Below, piece after piece: positions 52,266 through 62,931 of a DNA stretch of 64,000 nucleotides. The translations under genes and the position numbers were made by a program. Location: contig NZ_BBNB01000010.1 in assembly GCF_000759835.1 (NCBI RefSeq), forward strand, positions 186,001-250,000. Reading direction: 5' to 3'. The stretch comes from Citrobacter sedlakii NBRC 105722 (GTDB lineage Bacteria; Pseudomonadota; Gammaproteobacteria; Enterobacterales; Enterobacteriaceae). Every line of letters starts with the position of its first letter. Within the stretch, counting starts at the first letter, position 1. Under the pieces are notes generated by a model, which did no database searches, had not been told where the DNA came from, and saw only the letters and a program-made list of their open reading frames with translations.

Positions 52266-53933
52266 GTGGCCCAATTCGTTTATACCATGCATCGTGTCGG
52301 CAAAGTTGTTCCGCCGAAACGTCACATTCTTAAGAACATCTCTCTGAGCTTCTTCCCCGGAGCAAAAATCGGCGTGCTGGGTCTTAATGGCGCCGGTAAG
52401 TCCACTCTGCTACGCATCATGGCGGGCATTGATACCGACATTGAGGGTGAAGCACGCCCGCAGCCGGGCATTAAAATCGGCTATCTACCGCAGGAACCGC
52501 AGTTGAATCCTGAGCATACCGTCCGTGAATCCATCGAAGAAGCCGTGGCCGAAGTGGTCGGCGCGCTGAAACGTCTGGACGAAGTGTATGCGCTGTATGC
52601 CGATCCGGATGCCGACTTTGACAAACTGGCCGCTGAACAGGGCAAGCTGGAAGAGATTATCCAGGCGCACGACGGGCATAACCTGAACGTCCAACTGGAA
52701 CGCGCCGCAGACGCCCTGCGCCTGCCGGACTGGGACGCCAAAGTCGCGAACCTTTCCGGTGGTGAACGCCGCCGCGTCGCGCTGTGCCGCCTGCTGCTGG
52801 AAAAACCAGACATGCTGCTGCTCGACGAACCGACGAACCACCTGGACGCCGAGTCCGTAGCCTGGCTGGAGCGCTTCCTGCACGACTTTGAAGGCACCGT
52901 GGTGGCGATTACCCACGACCGTTACTTCCTCGATAACGTCGCGGGCTGGATCCTTGAGCTGGACCGCGGTGAAGGTATTCCGTGGGAAGGCAACTACTCC
53001 TCCTGGCTGGAGCAGAAAGATCAGCGTCTGGCGCAGGAAGCCTCTCAGGAAGCGGCCCGTCGCAAGTCAATTGAGAAAGAGCTGGAGTGGGTGCGTCAGG
53101 GCGCGAAAGGCCGTCAGTCTAAGGGCAAAGCCCGTCTTGCGCGCTTTGAAGAGCTGAACAATACCGAATACCAGAAACGTAACGAAACCAACGAACTGTT
53201 CATTCCACCGGGACCGCGCCTGGGCGATAAGGTCGTGGAAGTGAGCAACCTGCGTAAATCCTACGGCGATCGCGTCCTGATCGACGATCTGAGCTTCTCC
53301 GTACCGAAAGGCGCTATTGTCGGGATCATCGGTCCGAACGGCGCGGGGAAATCCACCCTGTTCCGCATGATGTCCGGTCAGGAACAGCCTGACAGCGGCA
53401 CCATCACGCTGGGTGAAACCGTCAAGCTGGCGTCCGTTGACCAGTTCCGTGACGCAATGGATAACAGCAAAACCGTGTGGGAAGAAGTGTCCGGCGGACT
53501 GGATATCATGCGTATCGGCAACACCGAGATGCCAAGCCGCGCCTACGTAGGTCGCTTTAACTTCAAGGGCGTCGATCAGGGCAAACGCGTGGGCGAACTG
53601 TCCGGCGGTGAGCGCGGTCGTCTGCACCTGGCGAAGCTGCTGCAGGTTGGCGGCAACATGCTGCTGCTCGATGAACCAACCAACGACCTGGACATCGAAA
53701 CCCTGCGTGCATTAGAAAACGCCCTGCTGGAGTTCCCGGGCTGTGCCATGGTTATATCGCACGACCGTTGGTTCCTGGACCGTATCGCGACCCATATTCT
53801 GGATTATCAGGATGAAGGGAAAGTGGAGTTCTTCGAAGGGAACTTCACCGAATACGAAGAGTACAAGAAACGCACGCTGGGCGCCGATGCGCTGGAGCCG
53901 AAGCGTATCAAGTACAAACGTATTGCGAAGTAA
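52266..53933 (+). CDS. ettA: Energy-dependent translational throttle protein EttA
   Basis: ABC-F ATPase that binds the ribosomal E site and gates entry into elongation according to the ADP/ATP ratio. Two ABC domains without membrane segments: Walker A at GLNGAGKSTLLRIM and GPNGAGKSTLFRMM, signatures LSGGERRRVALCRLL and LSGGERGRLHLAKLL, and Walker B LLLDEPTNHLD and LLLDEPTNDLD. Start GTG at 52266 gives 555 residues as in E. coli; a 47-codon upstream extension is rejected. In E. coli nadR follows; here yggE does. Confidence 0.97.
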   Translation: MAQFVYTMHRVGKVVPPKRHILKNISLSFFPGAKIGVLGLNGAGKSTLLRIMAGIDTDIEGEARPQPGIKIGYLPQEPQLNPEHTVRESIEEAVAEVVGALKRLDEVYALYADPDADFDKLAAEQGKLEEIIQAHDGHNLNVQLERAADALRLPDWDAKVANLSGGERRRVALCRLLLEKPDMLLLDEPTNHLDAESVAWLERFLHDFEGTVVAITHDRYFLDNVAGWILELDRGEGIPWEGNYSSWLEQKDQRLAQEASQEAARRKSIEKELEWVRQGAKGRQSKGKARLARFEELNNTEYQKRNETNELFIPPGPRLGDKVVEVSNLRKSYGDRVLIDDLSFSVPKGAIVGIIGPNGAGKSTLFRMMSGQEQPDSGTITLGETVKLASVDQFRDAMDNSKTVWEEVSGGLDIMRIGNTEMPSRAYVGRFNFKGVDQGKRVGELSGGERGRLHLAKLLQVGGNMLLLDEPTNDLDIETLRALENALLEFPGCAMVISHDRWFLDRIATHILDYQDEGKVEFFEGNFTEYEEYKKRTLGADALEPKRIKYKRIAK

Positions 53934-53942
53934 TCAGTCAGT

Positions 53943-53974
53943 GTGCCGGATAAGACCCCGCAAGGCCTTATCCG
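53943..53974. repeat. REP-like palindrome at the ettA/yggE junction
   Basis: A 10-bp perfect inverted repeat, GCCGGATAAG at 53943-53952 and CTTATCCGGC at 53965-53974. It fills the 51-bp gap between ettA and yggE, two genes far apart in E. coli. It may act as the common 3' end and could have taken part in the rearrangement. Confidence 0.75.
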
Positions 53975-53984
53975 GCTACAGGGA

Positions 53985-54728
53985 TTAGTGCGCTTTCGCC
54001 GCCGTTGCCTGCTGTTGTCCTGCCGCAGGTTCCAGTTGGAACACCACATCAACCTGATCGTCAAACTGAATGGTCGCCTGCTCGTAGGTCTCCTGCGCGG
54101 AAGCCGGCGCCGCATCGGCTTTCATCATCCGTACCATCGGGCTTGGCTGATAGTTTGATACATGGTAACGCACGCTGTAAACCGGCCCCAGCTTGCTGTT
54201 AAAGCCTGCCGCCAGCGCCTGCGCCTGATGGATCGCATCGTCAATCGCCGCTTTACGCGCTTTATCTTTATATGCATTCGGCTGCGCCACGCCTAACGAC
54301 ACGGAGCGAATTTCGTTCAGTCCCGCTTTCAACGCGCCATCCAGCAGCGAGTTAAGTTTGTCTAACTGACGCAAAGTGACTTCCACGGTACGCACCGCGC
54401 GGTAGCCTTTCAGAATGCTTTTGCCGTTCTGATAGTCGTAGTCGGGCTGGGTACGCAGATTGGCGGAACTGATGTCTTTTTTCGCAATCTGGTTTTGCTC
54501 CAGGAAAGAGAGATACTGCGCAACACGCTCATCGGCCTGCTTCTTCGCCGTCGCCGCGTCTTTCGCCGCCACGTTAACCTCGATGGCCAGAGTGGCGATA
54601 TCAGGCACTGCATCCACGCTTGCCGTTCCGGAAGTCACGATGTGCGGTCCGTCAGGCAATTCGCTCGCCTGCGCCGACAGTGCACTTAAACCAACTAATG
54701 CCGCCAGGGCCATCACTTTGAACTTCAC
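53985..54728 (-). CDS. yggE: Oxidative stress defence protein YggE (SIMPL domain)
   Basis: 247-residue periplasmic SIMPL-domain protein (E. coli 246), with a signal peptide MKFKVMALAALVGLSALSAQA. The mature part starts with PHIVTSGTASVDAVPDIATL, the usual opening of this family, which forms large rings. In E. coli it lowers reactive oxygen stress; the mechanism is unknown. It is followed by ettA in convergent orientation and is preceded by argO in the same direction. Confidence 0.93.
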   Translation of the reverse strand: MKFKVMALAALVGLSALSAQASELPDGPHIVTSGTASVDAVPDIATLAIEVNVAAKDAATAKKQADERVAQYLSFLEQNQIAKKDISSANLRTQPDYDYQNGKSILKGYRAVRTVEVTLRQLDKLNSLLDGALKAGLNEIRSVSLGVAQPNAYKDKARKAAIDDAIHQAQALAAGFNSKLGPVYSVRYHVSNYQPSPMVRMMKADAAPASAQETYEQATIQFDDQVDVVFQLEPAAGQQQATAAKAH

Positions 54729-54821
54729 AGTCGTTCCTCCTTGTTACGTAGGTTGCCCTGGGTTTCAGGGCGCATGCAGGCAAGCTTAGCGCGAAACGCC
54801 CCAATGTCCATCAGACAACGC

Positions 54822-55457
54822 TTAGATGAACAAAGCGTGCACGTGTGCGACCCCTTCCTTTGCTAACTGGAAAGCGATAAACCACATTATCAGACCGACC
54901 AACGTGTTGATAATTCGCTGCGCTTTCACCGTACGCAGACGCGGCGCGAGCCACGCCGCCAGCAACGCGAGACCAAAGAACCATAAGAAGGAAGCGCTAA
55001 CGGTGCCAAGCGCGAACCAACGTTTTGGCTCTACCGCCAGTTGCCCGCCGAGGCTGCCCAACACCACAAAGGTATCCAGATACACATGCGGATTCAGCCA
55101 GGTTACCGCCAGCATTGTGGCGATGATTTTCCAGCGCCCCTGTTTCATCACCTCCGCGCTGGCCAGCGCCAGATTGCTGCTCATGGCCGTCCTTAAGGCG
55201 CCAAAGCCATACCACAGCAGGAAGGCCACACCGCCCCAGGTCACCAGCGCCAGCAGCCATGGCGACTGCATCAGCAGCGCGCTTCCGCCGAAGATCCCGG
55301 CACAAATCAGCAGCAGATCGCTCACCGCGCACAGGAACGCAATCATGATGTGGTACTGGCGGCGAATCCCCTGATTCATGACAAAAGCATTTTGCGGGCC
55401 CAGGGGTAAGATCATGGCCGCGCCCAGTGCAAGCCCTTGAAAATAATACGATATCAC
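54822..55457 (-). CDS. argO: Arginine exporter ArgO
   Basis: 211-residue inner-membrane exporter of the LysE family with about six hydrophobic segments. The N-terminal signature [21 protein letters not shown] and the later [17 protein letters not shown] are diagnostic. It exports arginine and canavanine and is activated by ArgP in E. coli. It lies between mscS and yggE as in E. coli near 66 min. Confidence 0.95.
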   Translation of the reverse strand: MISYYFQGLALGAAMILPLGPQNAFVMNQGIRRQYHIMIAFLCAVSDLLLICAGIFGGSALLMQSPWLLALVTWGGVAFLLWYGFGALRTAMSSNLALASAEVMKQGRWKIIATMLAVTWLNPHVYLDTFVVLGSLGGQLAVEPKRWFALGTVSASFLWFFGLALLAAWLAPRLRTVKAQRIINTLVGLIMWFIAFQLAKEGVAHVHALFI

Positions 55458-55566
55458 GTCAAATATTCCTGAAGAAAGTCGCTATGGCGAAACTATAGCG
55501 CGGGAAGATTATTAGCGATAATTGAAAATTTTAATCGGGTATAAGAAAGGGTAATAGCAAGAGGGG

Positions 55567-55640
55567 AAATTGCCGAATGGCGGCTAACGCCGGCGCCGGC
55601 CTGAAGACTGACAGGCCCGGTAAGCGTTAGCGCCACCGGG
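55567..55640. repeat. REP/BIME-like cluster between mscS and argO
   Basis: GCCGGCGCCGGC followed by GGCCCGGTAAGCGTTAGCGCCACCGGGC, where GCCCGGT pairs with ACCGGGC. It lies just after the mscS stop. Confidence 0.65.
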
Positions 55641-55646
55641 CACGTT

Positions 55647-56546
<900 letters not shown>

Positions 56547-56628
56547 TCAATCTCACGAAATAACCTCTTAAAGGTAAACAAAAACAAGTCAATATTCCAT
56601 TTTCGTTACGTTCTGGTTTGAGGTAAGG

Positions 56629-57567
56629 CTATTTCTGGCGCTCTGCGGGGCGATCGACCATACGTAAATAGCCCCCAACCAGGGGCTGACGCTGTTTAAA
56701 AATATTGGCGATTTCGCTGACCACCTTTCCACTACCCGCATTTTTCCACGCCAGAGAAAGCGGAGAGGGCTGGCGAGGATTTGCGACGGATCGCGCCACC
56801 AGCGCCCCGGACTCCACGTACGGGCGGCATAAACGTTCAGGCAGAAAACCGACGCCCAGTCCGCTTAAATGACAGGCCAGCTTGGTGCTGAGATCCGGCA
56901 CTTTGATCTCTTTTTGCCCGCTTAACAGCCAGGCCACGCGCCGGGTGAGCGTCCGCGAGGTGTCTTCAATATTGATAGCCGGGTAGCGCCGCAGCACATC
57001 ATCCGATAATACCGCCGCCGGATGGCTGGCTAACGGATGTTGCTGCGCCACCACAAACTGCCAGGTGATATCCCCCAGCGGCAACAGCGAAATGTTGTTC
57101 GACAACGACTCAGAGCCAGTGACGCCAATCGCCAGTTGATAGTCGTCATACAGCAGCGAGTCCCAGACGCCCATATAGACCTGACGGGAAATCTGGAAGC
57201 GGGTAAAAGGAAAGTGTTGATGCAGCCAGGTCAGCAAATCGGCGGTGGTTTGCGGTTGATAAAGGAGATTATTGATGACGATATTGACCTGCCGCTCTAC
57301 GCCCGCGTTAATTTGCTGCAACTCATCGGGCATCGCATCAAGCCAGTTAAGCCACTGGCGACAATGTTCCAGCAAATGCTGACCCGCCAGCGTCAGGCTG
57401 ACAGAACGCGTGGTGCGCAAAAACAACTGTGTTCCCACCTGCTCTTCCAGCGTTTTAATGCGATAGCTGATCGCTGCTGGCGTTTTATGCAGCGAGCTGG
57501 CCGCACGGGAAAAACTCTCCGTTTCAGCAACGCGAATAAAGGTACGAATGGTTTCCTGATCGAGCAT
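56629..57567 (-). CDS. AllS-like LysR-family regulator
   Basis: 312-residue LysR-type regulator. The helix-turn-helix is [20 protein letters not shown]. The effector domain closely resembles E. coli AllS, for example [37 protein letters not shown] and [13 protein letters not shown], so it probably senses allantoin or a breakdown product and activates the neighbouring operon. It begins with AAGGGG before ATG 57567, inside the last 44 bases of the allH-like gene, so it is the distal gene of the operon it should control. The gap 56508-56628 to mscS holds nothing else clear. Confidence 0.85.
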   Translation of the reverse strand: MLDQETIRTFIRVAETESFSRAASSLHKTPAAISYRIKTLEEQVGTQLFLRTTRSVSLTLAGQHLLEHCRQWLNWLDAMPDELQQINAGVERQVNIVINNLLYQPQTTADLLTWLHQHFPFTRFQISRQVYMGVWDSLLYDDYQLAIGVTGSESLSNNISLLPLGDITWQFVVAQQHPLASHPAAVLSDDVLRRYPAINIEDTSRTLTRRVAWLLSGQKEIKVPDLSTKLACHLSGLGVGFLPERLCRPYVESGALVARSVANPRQPSPLSLAWKNAGSGKVVSEIANIFKQRQPLVGGYLRMVDRPAERQK

Positions 57568-58351
57568 GTTTACCCCTTAAATCAACGGCCTGTAACCAGC
57601 GCTGCGCAATGGCTATCCCTAACATCATGTCGGCGCCAGAGGTGTGTCCCGTCGCCAGCAACCGACCAATCGCACGCTGTGGCGAACGCCCGGACTGTAA
57701 ACGGCGCATAACCCGCAGTACGGGGGTAGAAAATTCCCCTACCCTGGCGCTGTTCAGATAGCTACAGCTTACCGAAGTTGTCAGCGAAGCGAGTTGATCG
57801 TTCGGGGGTAAAAAAAGCCGAACCGGCAGCGCGACGGCGTGAAAGACCGCCAACATGCCGGTTAACATATCATCTCCGCTGGGCGTTAACCCCGGCCCAC
57901 AGCCAATCAGCCAGCGCCAGTCAGGCGCAACACCGGCCTGCCAGCGCGACAGCTGCGCGGCTATTTGCGGGAAAACAGACAGTGACGCGACGGCGCGATT
58001 AAGCGGGCCGCCAAGACCGGTTGGCGAGGTAAACGGTGAGAGATCCGCTGGCTGTAAGCTCCCGGGCGTCAGGCGCAGCGTCAGTTGCCGCAGTGGTCGT
58101 AAGGTCAGTCTCCGTCCATAAAGCTGTGCGTCCCGCTTGATCATTGTTGCATGCTGCGCGCACCGGGAGAAGACATCATCAGCCAGCAAGACGCCCGACG
58201 GCCCCATGCCTTTACCGTAGCGATACAATGTCAGCAGTTCGCCTCCGGCATGGATGAAATTGATCGCCTGCGAAAAACGGCTATGCAGCAGCCATTCGCC
58301 GTCAGGAAGCCGATTAAGCCCGGCACTGGCCAGCGCATTGAAGGTGACCAT
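57524..58351 (-). CDS. allH: DUF2877 protein, AllH-like subunit of oxamate carbamoyltransferase
   Basis: 275 residues (E. coli YlbF/AllH 271). The DUF2877 signature [21 protein letters not shown] is clear. AllF, AllG and AllH together form the oxamate carbamoyltransferase of E. coli, which converts oxalurate and phosphate to oxamate and carbamoyl phosphate. GGAG stands 9 nt before the ATG. It overlaps the LysR gene downstream by 44 bp and is separated from the allG-like gene by a REP-like cluster. The symbol follows the E. coli relative; a different ureido substrate is possible. Confidence 0.78.
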   Translation of the reverse strand: MVTFNALASAGLNRLPDGEWLLHSRFSQAINFIHAGGELLTLYRYGKGMGPSGVLLADDVFSRCAQHATMIKRDAQLYGRRLTLRPLRQLTLRLTPGSLQPADLSPFTSPTGLGGPLNRAVASLSVFPQIAAQLSRWQAGVAPDWRWLIGCGPGLTPSGDDMLTGMLAVFHAVALPVRLFLPPNDQLASLTTSVSCSYLNSARVGEFSTPVLRVMRRLQSGRSPQRAIGRLLATGHTSGADMMLGIAIAQRWLQAVDLRGKHARSGNHSYLYSRC

Positions 58352-58365
58352 AACTTTGCTCCGCT

Positions 58366-58446
58366 ATGCCGGATGGCGGCTACGCCTTGTCCGGCCTCCA
58401 ACAGCATTGCCATGCAGGCCCGGTAAGCACTGCGCCACCGGGCCAT
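58366..58446. repeat. REP/BIME-like cluster between allG- and allH-like genes
   Basis: TGCCGGATGGCGGCTACGCC...GTCCGGCC followed by GGCCCGGTAAGCACTGCGCCACCGGGCC, two REP-like units in the 99-bp intergenic space inside an operon. They could cause unequal expression of the genes on each side. Confidence 0.7.
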
Positions 58447-58450
58447 GACA

Positions 58451-59713
58451 CTACGCGGTGATGTGATGTGCTTCCGCCAGCGCTTCCAGCGCTTTTTCAA
58501 AACAGAGCAGCGGCGCACGTACAGTGCCCGCGCCGACCTGACCGATCCCCGCCTCACGGTGCGCAATCCCGGTATTGATCAGCGGCGTAATCCCCGTTTC
58601 CACCACCCGACGAATATCCAACCCCAGGCACGCGCCTTTGAAATCCCAGGATGGGATCTGGAACAGCGGGTTGTGATCCAGATAAATTTCCGCCATCTCT
58701 TCAGAGGTTTCCAGCGCCGCGCCCATACCGCCCGCGCCGACAAAGCGCGTCACGCCGGGGGCGGCAATCATCGCCGCGCCGCCAATGCCCAGCGTTTCGG
58801 TAATGGCGCTGTCGCCGATATCCGGGTTGGCGTCAGCCTGGCTGTAGCCGGTAAAAAACAAGCCCTGCGGCGTGTTCACCGGCGCAGTAAACCACCGATC
58901 CCCCGTGCCGCTAACGCGAATGCCAAATTCGCGACCATTACGCGTCATCGCCGTGACAACGGAACCGGCCTTAATCTCTGCTGCCGCGTCCATGACCGCT
59001 TTGCTATAAGCCATCGCCAGATTAAGAAAGAACTGATCGGTGACGCTGAGGAACTGCATCACGTCGACAATCCCAGCCTTTGGTCGGTCCAGTCCGGCGA
59101 TCGCCGGTGACAACGTGCGAAGCAGCAGCGAAGAAGCGGCGATATTGCGCTGATGGAATTCGTCGCCCATGGTGATCGCCTGAGCCATCAACGCGGTCAG
59201 ATCAACGCCGTTTTCCATGCGTGATAACGCCTCCTGCAGCACTGGCGCCAGCGTATCGCGCATCCAGCGAAGGCGGGTCTGGACGTCGTCGCCGTAAGCG
59301 CCAAAGCGCATCACTTTACCGATCCCTTCGTTCAGATTGCAGTACGACTGATTGCCGTGTACCGTGTCGCGCACCACCAGGACGGGCATATTTGCAGAGG
59401 TGATCCCTCCCATCGGCCCGACCGCGCCAACGTGATGACAGGGAATGAATGCCACTTCGCCCTTGTTTAACAGCGCCAGCGCCTCTGCTTCACTGGCCGC
59501 CCATCCTTCAAACAGCGACGCGCCAATACACGCGCCACGCATCGGGCCGGTCATCTCTTCCCAGGCGATCGGTGGCCCCGCGTGAAGCAGTTTTCGGCCT
59601 GTCGCCAGCGTCTCTATGACCTCTTTCGCCGGACGGACGGCAATCCAGTGCGGACGAGCAGCTTTAATGCGTTCAATAATGGCGTCGTTGGCCTGAGCAA
59701 TAGATGAATACAT
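58451..59713 (-). CDS. allG: DUF1116 protein, AllG-like subunit of oxamate carbamoyltransferase
   Basis: 420 residues, against 419 for E. coli YlbE/AllG and about 470 for the paralogue YahG, so the allantoin-type member fits better. It contains the DUF1116 blocks WEEMTGPMRGACIGASLFEGWA and GPMGGITSANMPVLVVRD. ATG 59713 follows AGAGGT; thirty extra upstream codons that overlap allF are rejected. It is thought to be a catalytic partner of AllF in splitting a carbamoyl group from oxalurate. Confidence 0.82.
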   Translation of the reverse strand: MYSSIAQANDAIIERIKAARPHWIAVRPAKEVIETLATGRKLLHAGPPIAWEEMTGPMRGACIGASLFEGWAASEAEALALLNKGEVAFIPCHHVGAVGPMGGITSANMPVLVVRDTVHGNQSYCNLNEGIGKVMRFGAYGDDVQTRLRWMRDTLAPVLQEALSRMENGVDLTALMAQAITMGDEFHQRNIAASSLLLRTLSPAIAGLDRPKAGIVDVMQFLSVTDQFFLNLAMAYSKAVMDAAAEIKAGSVVTAMTRNGREFGIRVSGTGDRWFTAPVNTPQGLFFTGYSQADANPDIGDSAITETLGIGGAAMIAAPGVTRFVGAGGMGAALETSEEMAEIYLDHNPLFQIPSWDFKGACLGLDIRRVVETGITPLINTGIAHREAGIGQVGAGTVRAPLLCFEKALEALAEAHHITA

Positions 59714-59729
59714 ATCGGTACCTCTGAAA

Positions 59730-61391
59730 TTAATGTAACTGCTTGAGTAAACTGGCGAGACGGGCGTTGCCACCGGCAACGGGCGCCCACTGATAATGCA
59801 CAACCGGCGTGCCGCTGCTTTGCAGATCCAGCGCGAAGCTGCGTAGCCCAGCGTTAATCACCTGAATGCCGTCCAGCAGAGCGCTATGACGGGTTGCAGA
59901 ACCGACGTCCTGATGGCGCGTCAGGCTAACGGCAAGCAGAACGGCTTCTTCGAGGGTTTCCACCACCGCGATACCGGCAGCGCGCAAGATGTCGGTTTGA
60001 GCACTACGTCCCTGCGGATCGCCGTCGGTACCGGTCAGGGTGGCAATGGTGACCAAAGGCGCGTCGCGTTTCGCGCGGACTTGCTCAACGGCCTCAACAA
60101 CCGCGCCTGCCGGGTCAGCACAGGCGCCATAGCCCAACACCACGTCCAGTAGCAGCACGCCGACCTCCGGCATTGCGGCCAGTTTTTCGATCTCAATACT
60201 GCGGGTGGTCGGGTCGATCATGGGATGTGGCCGGCCCAGGGTGTAGCTGTCATCGCCAAGATCGACAATGCGATGCCCTTCGGCTTCCAGCATGACGCCG
60301 TCGGCGTGCGTTTCGCTCACCGGGACGCCAAGCCCGGCAGACAGCAACATTGCGGCCTCTGCGGCAAGGGTGCCGCCGGCATACAGCCCATAAATGGTTT
60401 TGCCCACCACCGCGGGCTGGCTGACGCGCTGTTGCGCAACGCGCATCAACAGCACCGCCAACTGCGCGGCATCTGACAGCGAATTTGCCAACCAGACGTT
60501 TCCTTCCCTGCGCCGTTCCGGCTTACTGCCGAGAAACAGCGCAACCACCGGTTTTCCAACCTTCTGCATCGCAGTAATAATGCGTGTTCTGACCTGCGGC
60601 GACGGCGGCTTGGAGACAAAAGCGATGACTCGTGTGGCGTCGTCACCTGCCAGCATCTCAAGAGCGGTTAAGGCGCTGATCCCGCCGACTTCCGCGCTGA
60701 GATCGCGCCCCCCCAGACCAATGGCGTGGCTGATCCCCTGATGGCGCAGCGCAATCTGCGACGTCACTTCCTGAATACCGGTGCCAGACGCGCCAATTAC
60801 CCCGATTCCGCCTTCCGGCAGGACGTTGGCAAACGCCAGCGGACTACCGGCAATCATCGCCGTCCCGCAGTCCGGTCCCATCACGATCAGCCCACGCTCG
60901 CGCGCCAGCGTTTTCAGTTCGACCTCCTGCGCCAACGGCACGTTGTCCGAAAACAGCATAACGTTCTTACCTGCCAGCAGCCCTTCTTTGGCAACTGACG
61001 CCGCGTACTCTCCGGCGACGGAAACCAGCAGCAGATTGGCCTGCGGCAGCTTCTGACAGGCGCTTTCCCAACGGCGCGCTTTCAGCAATTGTTGCGAACT
61101 GCCTGACGCGTTAGCGATCGCGCTGAGTTCTTTTTCCAGTTGCTCACGAACGAGGTCAAGGATCCCCGGACGCGCCTCCTGAGTTCGCACCGCCACGCAA
61201 ATATCGTTCGGCGTGGCGTCGGCAAAATCGTCGTGCCAGAAACCGGTGGAGTCCAGCATGGCTTTATTGGCTGGCGTTCCCATCATGACCGATACCTGAT
61301 CCACTTCCGGCCGTTCACTCAATTTGCGGGAAATAATCATCAGGCTGACCGAGTCCTGAAAACTTCCCTTTTTAATAAAGGCGTAAATCAT
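59730..61391 (-). CDS. allF: FdrA-type protein, AllF-like subunit of oxamate carbamoyltransferase
   Basis: 553 residues (E. coli FdrA/AllF 555). It resembles succinyl-CoA synthetase alpha chains: a Rossmann-like GVIGASGTGIQEVTSQI segment, VMGPDCGTAMI before it, and a second ligase-type half with LLLDVVLGYGACADPAG. In E. coli it is a subunit of the oxamate carbamoyltransferase. It lies 12 bp after the MFS gene and 16 bp before the allG-like gene, clearly one operon. CoA ligase activity is not implied. Confidence 0.83.
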   Translation of the reverse strand: MIYAFIKKGSFQDSVSLMIISRKLSERPEVDQVSVMMGTPANKAMLDSTGFWHDDFADATPNDICVAVRTQEARPGILDLVREQLEKELSAIANASGSSQQLLKARRWESACQKLPQANLLLVSVAGEYAASVAKEGLLAGKNVMLFSDNVPLAQEVELKTLARERGLIVMGPDCGTAMIAGSPLAFANVLPEGGIGVIGASGTGIQEVTSQIALRHQGISHAIGLGGRDLSAEVGGISALTALEMLAGDDATRVIAFVSKPPSPQVRTRIITAMQKVGKPVVALFLGSKPERRREGNVWLANSLSDAAQLAVLLMRVAQQRVSQPAVVGKTIYGLYAGGTLAAEAAMLLSAGLGVPVSETHADGVMLEAEGHRIVDLGDDSYTLGRPHPMIDPTTRSIEIEKLAAMPEVGVLLLDVVLGYGACADPAGAVVEAVEQVRAKRDAPLVTIATLTGTDGDPQGRSAQTDILRAAGIAVVETLEEAVLLAVSLTRHQDVGSATRHSALLDGIQVINAGLRSFALDLQSSGTPVVHYQWAPVAGGNARLASLLKQLH

Positions 61392-61403
61392 TACCGCTAC
61401 CTC

Positions 61404-62627
61404 TTATGTGCGTTTTTCTTTCAAAAACAGCATGGCAATCAGACCAATGCCCAACAGAATGGCTGAAACATAAAAACTGGAGGCCAGGCTACCGGTAATA
61501 TCGCGCGCGGCCCCGGCAATAATCGGTGCAAGGATCGATGAACTCATGCCGATAAAATTAAATAAGCCAAACGCGGTGCTGTAATTATTTTCATCGACGC
61601 TGTCAGCAACCAGTGCCACCAGTACCGGATCCAGCGCCAGTTTGCCGACAAGGCCGTAAACGCACAGTGCGATCACTACCCCGGTCATATTGGGCATCCA
61701 GATAATTGACAGCATGCTGATAATCGCAACCGGCACGAGGAACATAATTAACGGTTTGCGCTTACCTAATTTGTCAGACAGGCTGGAGAATAACAGCGCG
61801 CCAGGAATTGAAATCCACGCCACCAGCGACGAAATAAAACCCGTTTCGCTACCGGCGATTCCACGTTCACTTTGCAGATAATACGGAAGCCAGGTCAGGA
61901 TAACGAAGAATCCAAACAGGCTGCAAAACACCATAATATACGTCAACAGCAGATTACGGTTTTTCAGCAGGTCGCTGAATTTGCCTTTTTTAGCCTGTGT
62001 GCCATCGGTATCGGCGGTGCGTTTTTTTTCTTTGACCAAAAACCAGATCGCCAGGCCAACCAACACCGAGGGGATTGCCATCGCATAAAACGGCATCCGC
62101 CATGAATATCCCTGATCGTACACCAGCCAGCTCGACGTCATCAGCCCCAGCGCAATACCAAACGCCATGCCGCTGTTGATAATGGCGCTCCCCAGTGAGC
62201 GGTATTTTTTCGGGATCTGCTCGGAAGATAAGCCATACTGCGGGCCGTAATAGGTGCCTTCTCCGGCGCCTGTTACCACGCGGGCAAACAGCAAGGTGTA
62301 CCAGCTTTTCGCCCAGCCGGTAACGGCCGTAAAAACGCCAAACAGAATAAATCCGGGCACCAGCACTTTTTTCTTGCCGATTTTGTCACCGAGAATACCG
62401 GCCGGAACCTGTAATAACGCATAAGAAAAATAGAACACCGAGTTGAGAATACCTAATTGCGTTCCGCTCAGGCCAAACTCTTTTTCCAGCTCGCCCATAA
62501 CCGGATTCAATATTGTCCGGTCGGCATACATAAAAATCCATCCCAGCCAGAACAGGAAAATAGTGACCCACCAGGCCGGTATTCCTTTTTTATTTGTGAC
62601 ATCAGTCACTTCACATGAACCAGACAT
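61404..62627 (-). CDS. MFS transporter, anion:cation symporter type
   Basis: 407-residue inner-membrane transporter with about 12 hydrophobic segments. The N-terminus WLGWIFMYADRTILNPVMGEL and the loop GDKIGKKKVLVPGF, plus GAGEGTYYGPQYGLSSEQIP, place it in the ACS/phthalate-permease branch that usually carries organic anions. As first gene of the allFGH-like operon it is likely to bring in oxalurate or a related carboxylated ureide; this is inference. E. coli uses an unrelated NCS1-type permease for allantoin. No Shine-Dalgarno stronger than GGGAGA was seen. Confidence 0.82.
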   Translation of the reverse strand: MSGSCEVTDVTNKKGIPAWWVTIFLFWLGWIFMYADRTILNPVMGELEKEFGLSGTQLGILNSVFYFSYALLQVPAGILGDKIGKKKVLVPGFILFGVFTAVTGWAKSWYTLLFARVVTGAGEGTYYGPQYGLSSEQIPKKYRSLGSAIINSGMAFGIALGLMTSSWLVYDQGYSWRMPFYAMAIPSVLVGLAIWFLVKEKKRTADTDGTQAKKGKFSDLLKNRNLLLTYIMVFCSLFGFFVILTWLPYYLQSERGIAGSETGFISSLVAWISIPGALLFSSLSDKLGKRKPLIMFLVPVAIISMLSIIWMPNMTGVVIALCVYGLVGKLALDPVLVALVADSVDENNYSTAFGLFNFIGMSSSILAPIIAGAARDITGSLASSFYVSAILLGIGLIAMLFLKEKRT

Positions 62628-62775
62628 AAACTGTCTCCCGGTATTAAATTCCCCAAACGATGAGGGTTGATGTTTAAACTGTCACTACCTTATCGGGCAA
62701 ATCCCCCTTTTCTTTTGAACAAAGTCACACAAAACTCATTGTTATAAATTCCTGGGGACTGGCGTCTTAATTATT

Positions 62776-62844
62776 AAAAAATATCTAATAATCATTTTTA
62801 AAGGATTTTAAATAAACACGTGACGCATTAATCAGATATTTTTT
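62776..62844. promoter_or_regulatory. Inverted repeat in the divergent promoter region
   Basis: AAAAAATATCT at 62776-62786 and AGATATTTTTT at 62834-62844 are perfect inverted copies 47 bp apart, in the 304-bp region between the MFS and carbamate kinase genes. They could be half-sites for the AllS-like regulator or simply AT-rich promoter DNA. Nothing else is clear in 62628-62931. Confidence 0.35.
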
Positions 62845-62931
62845 GGGGTAACAGCTTTGTCGACGCAATCACAATATCCGTTCTCAATACCGCTATTTTT
62901 GCCGCGAGATAATTTATTTATTGAGGCTAAA

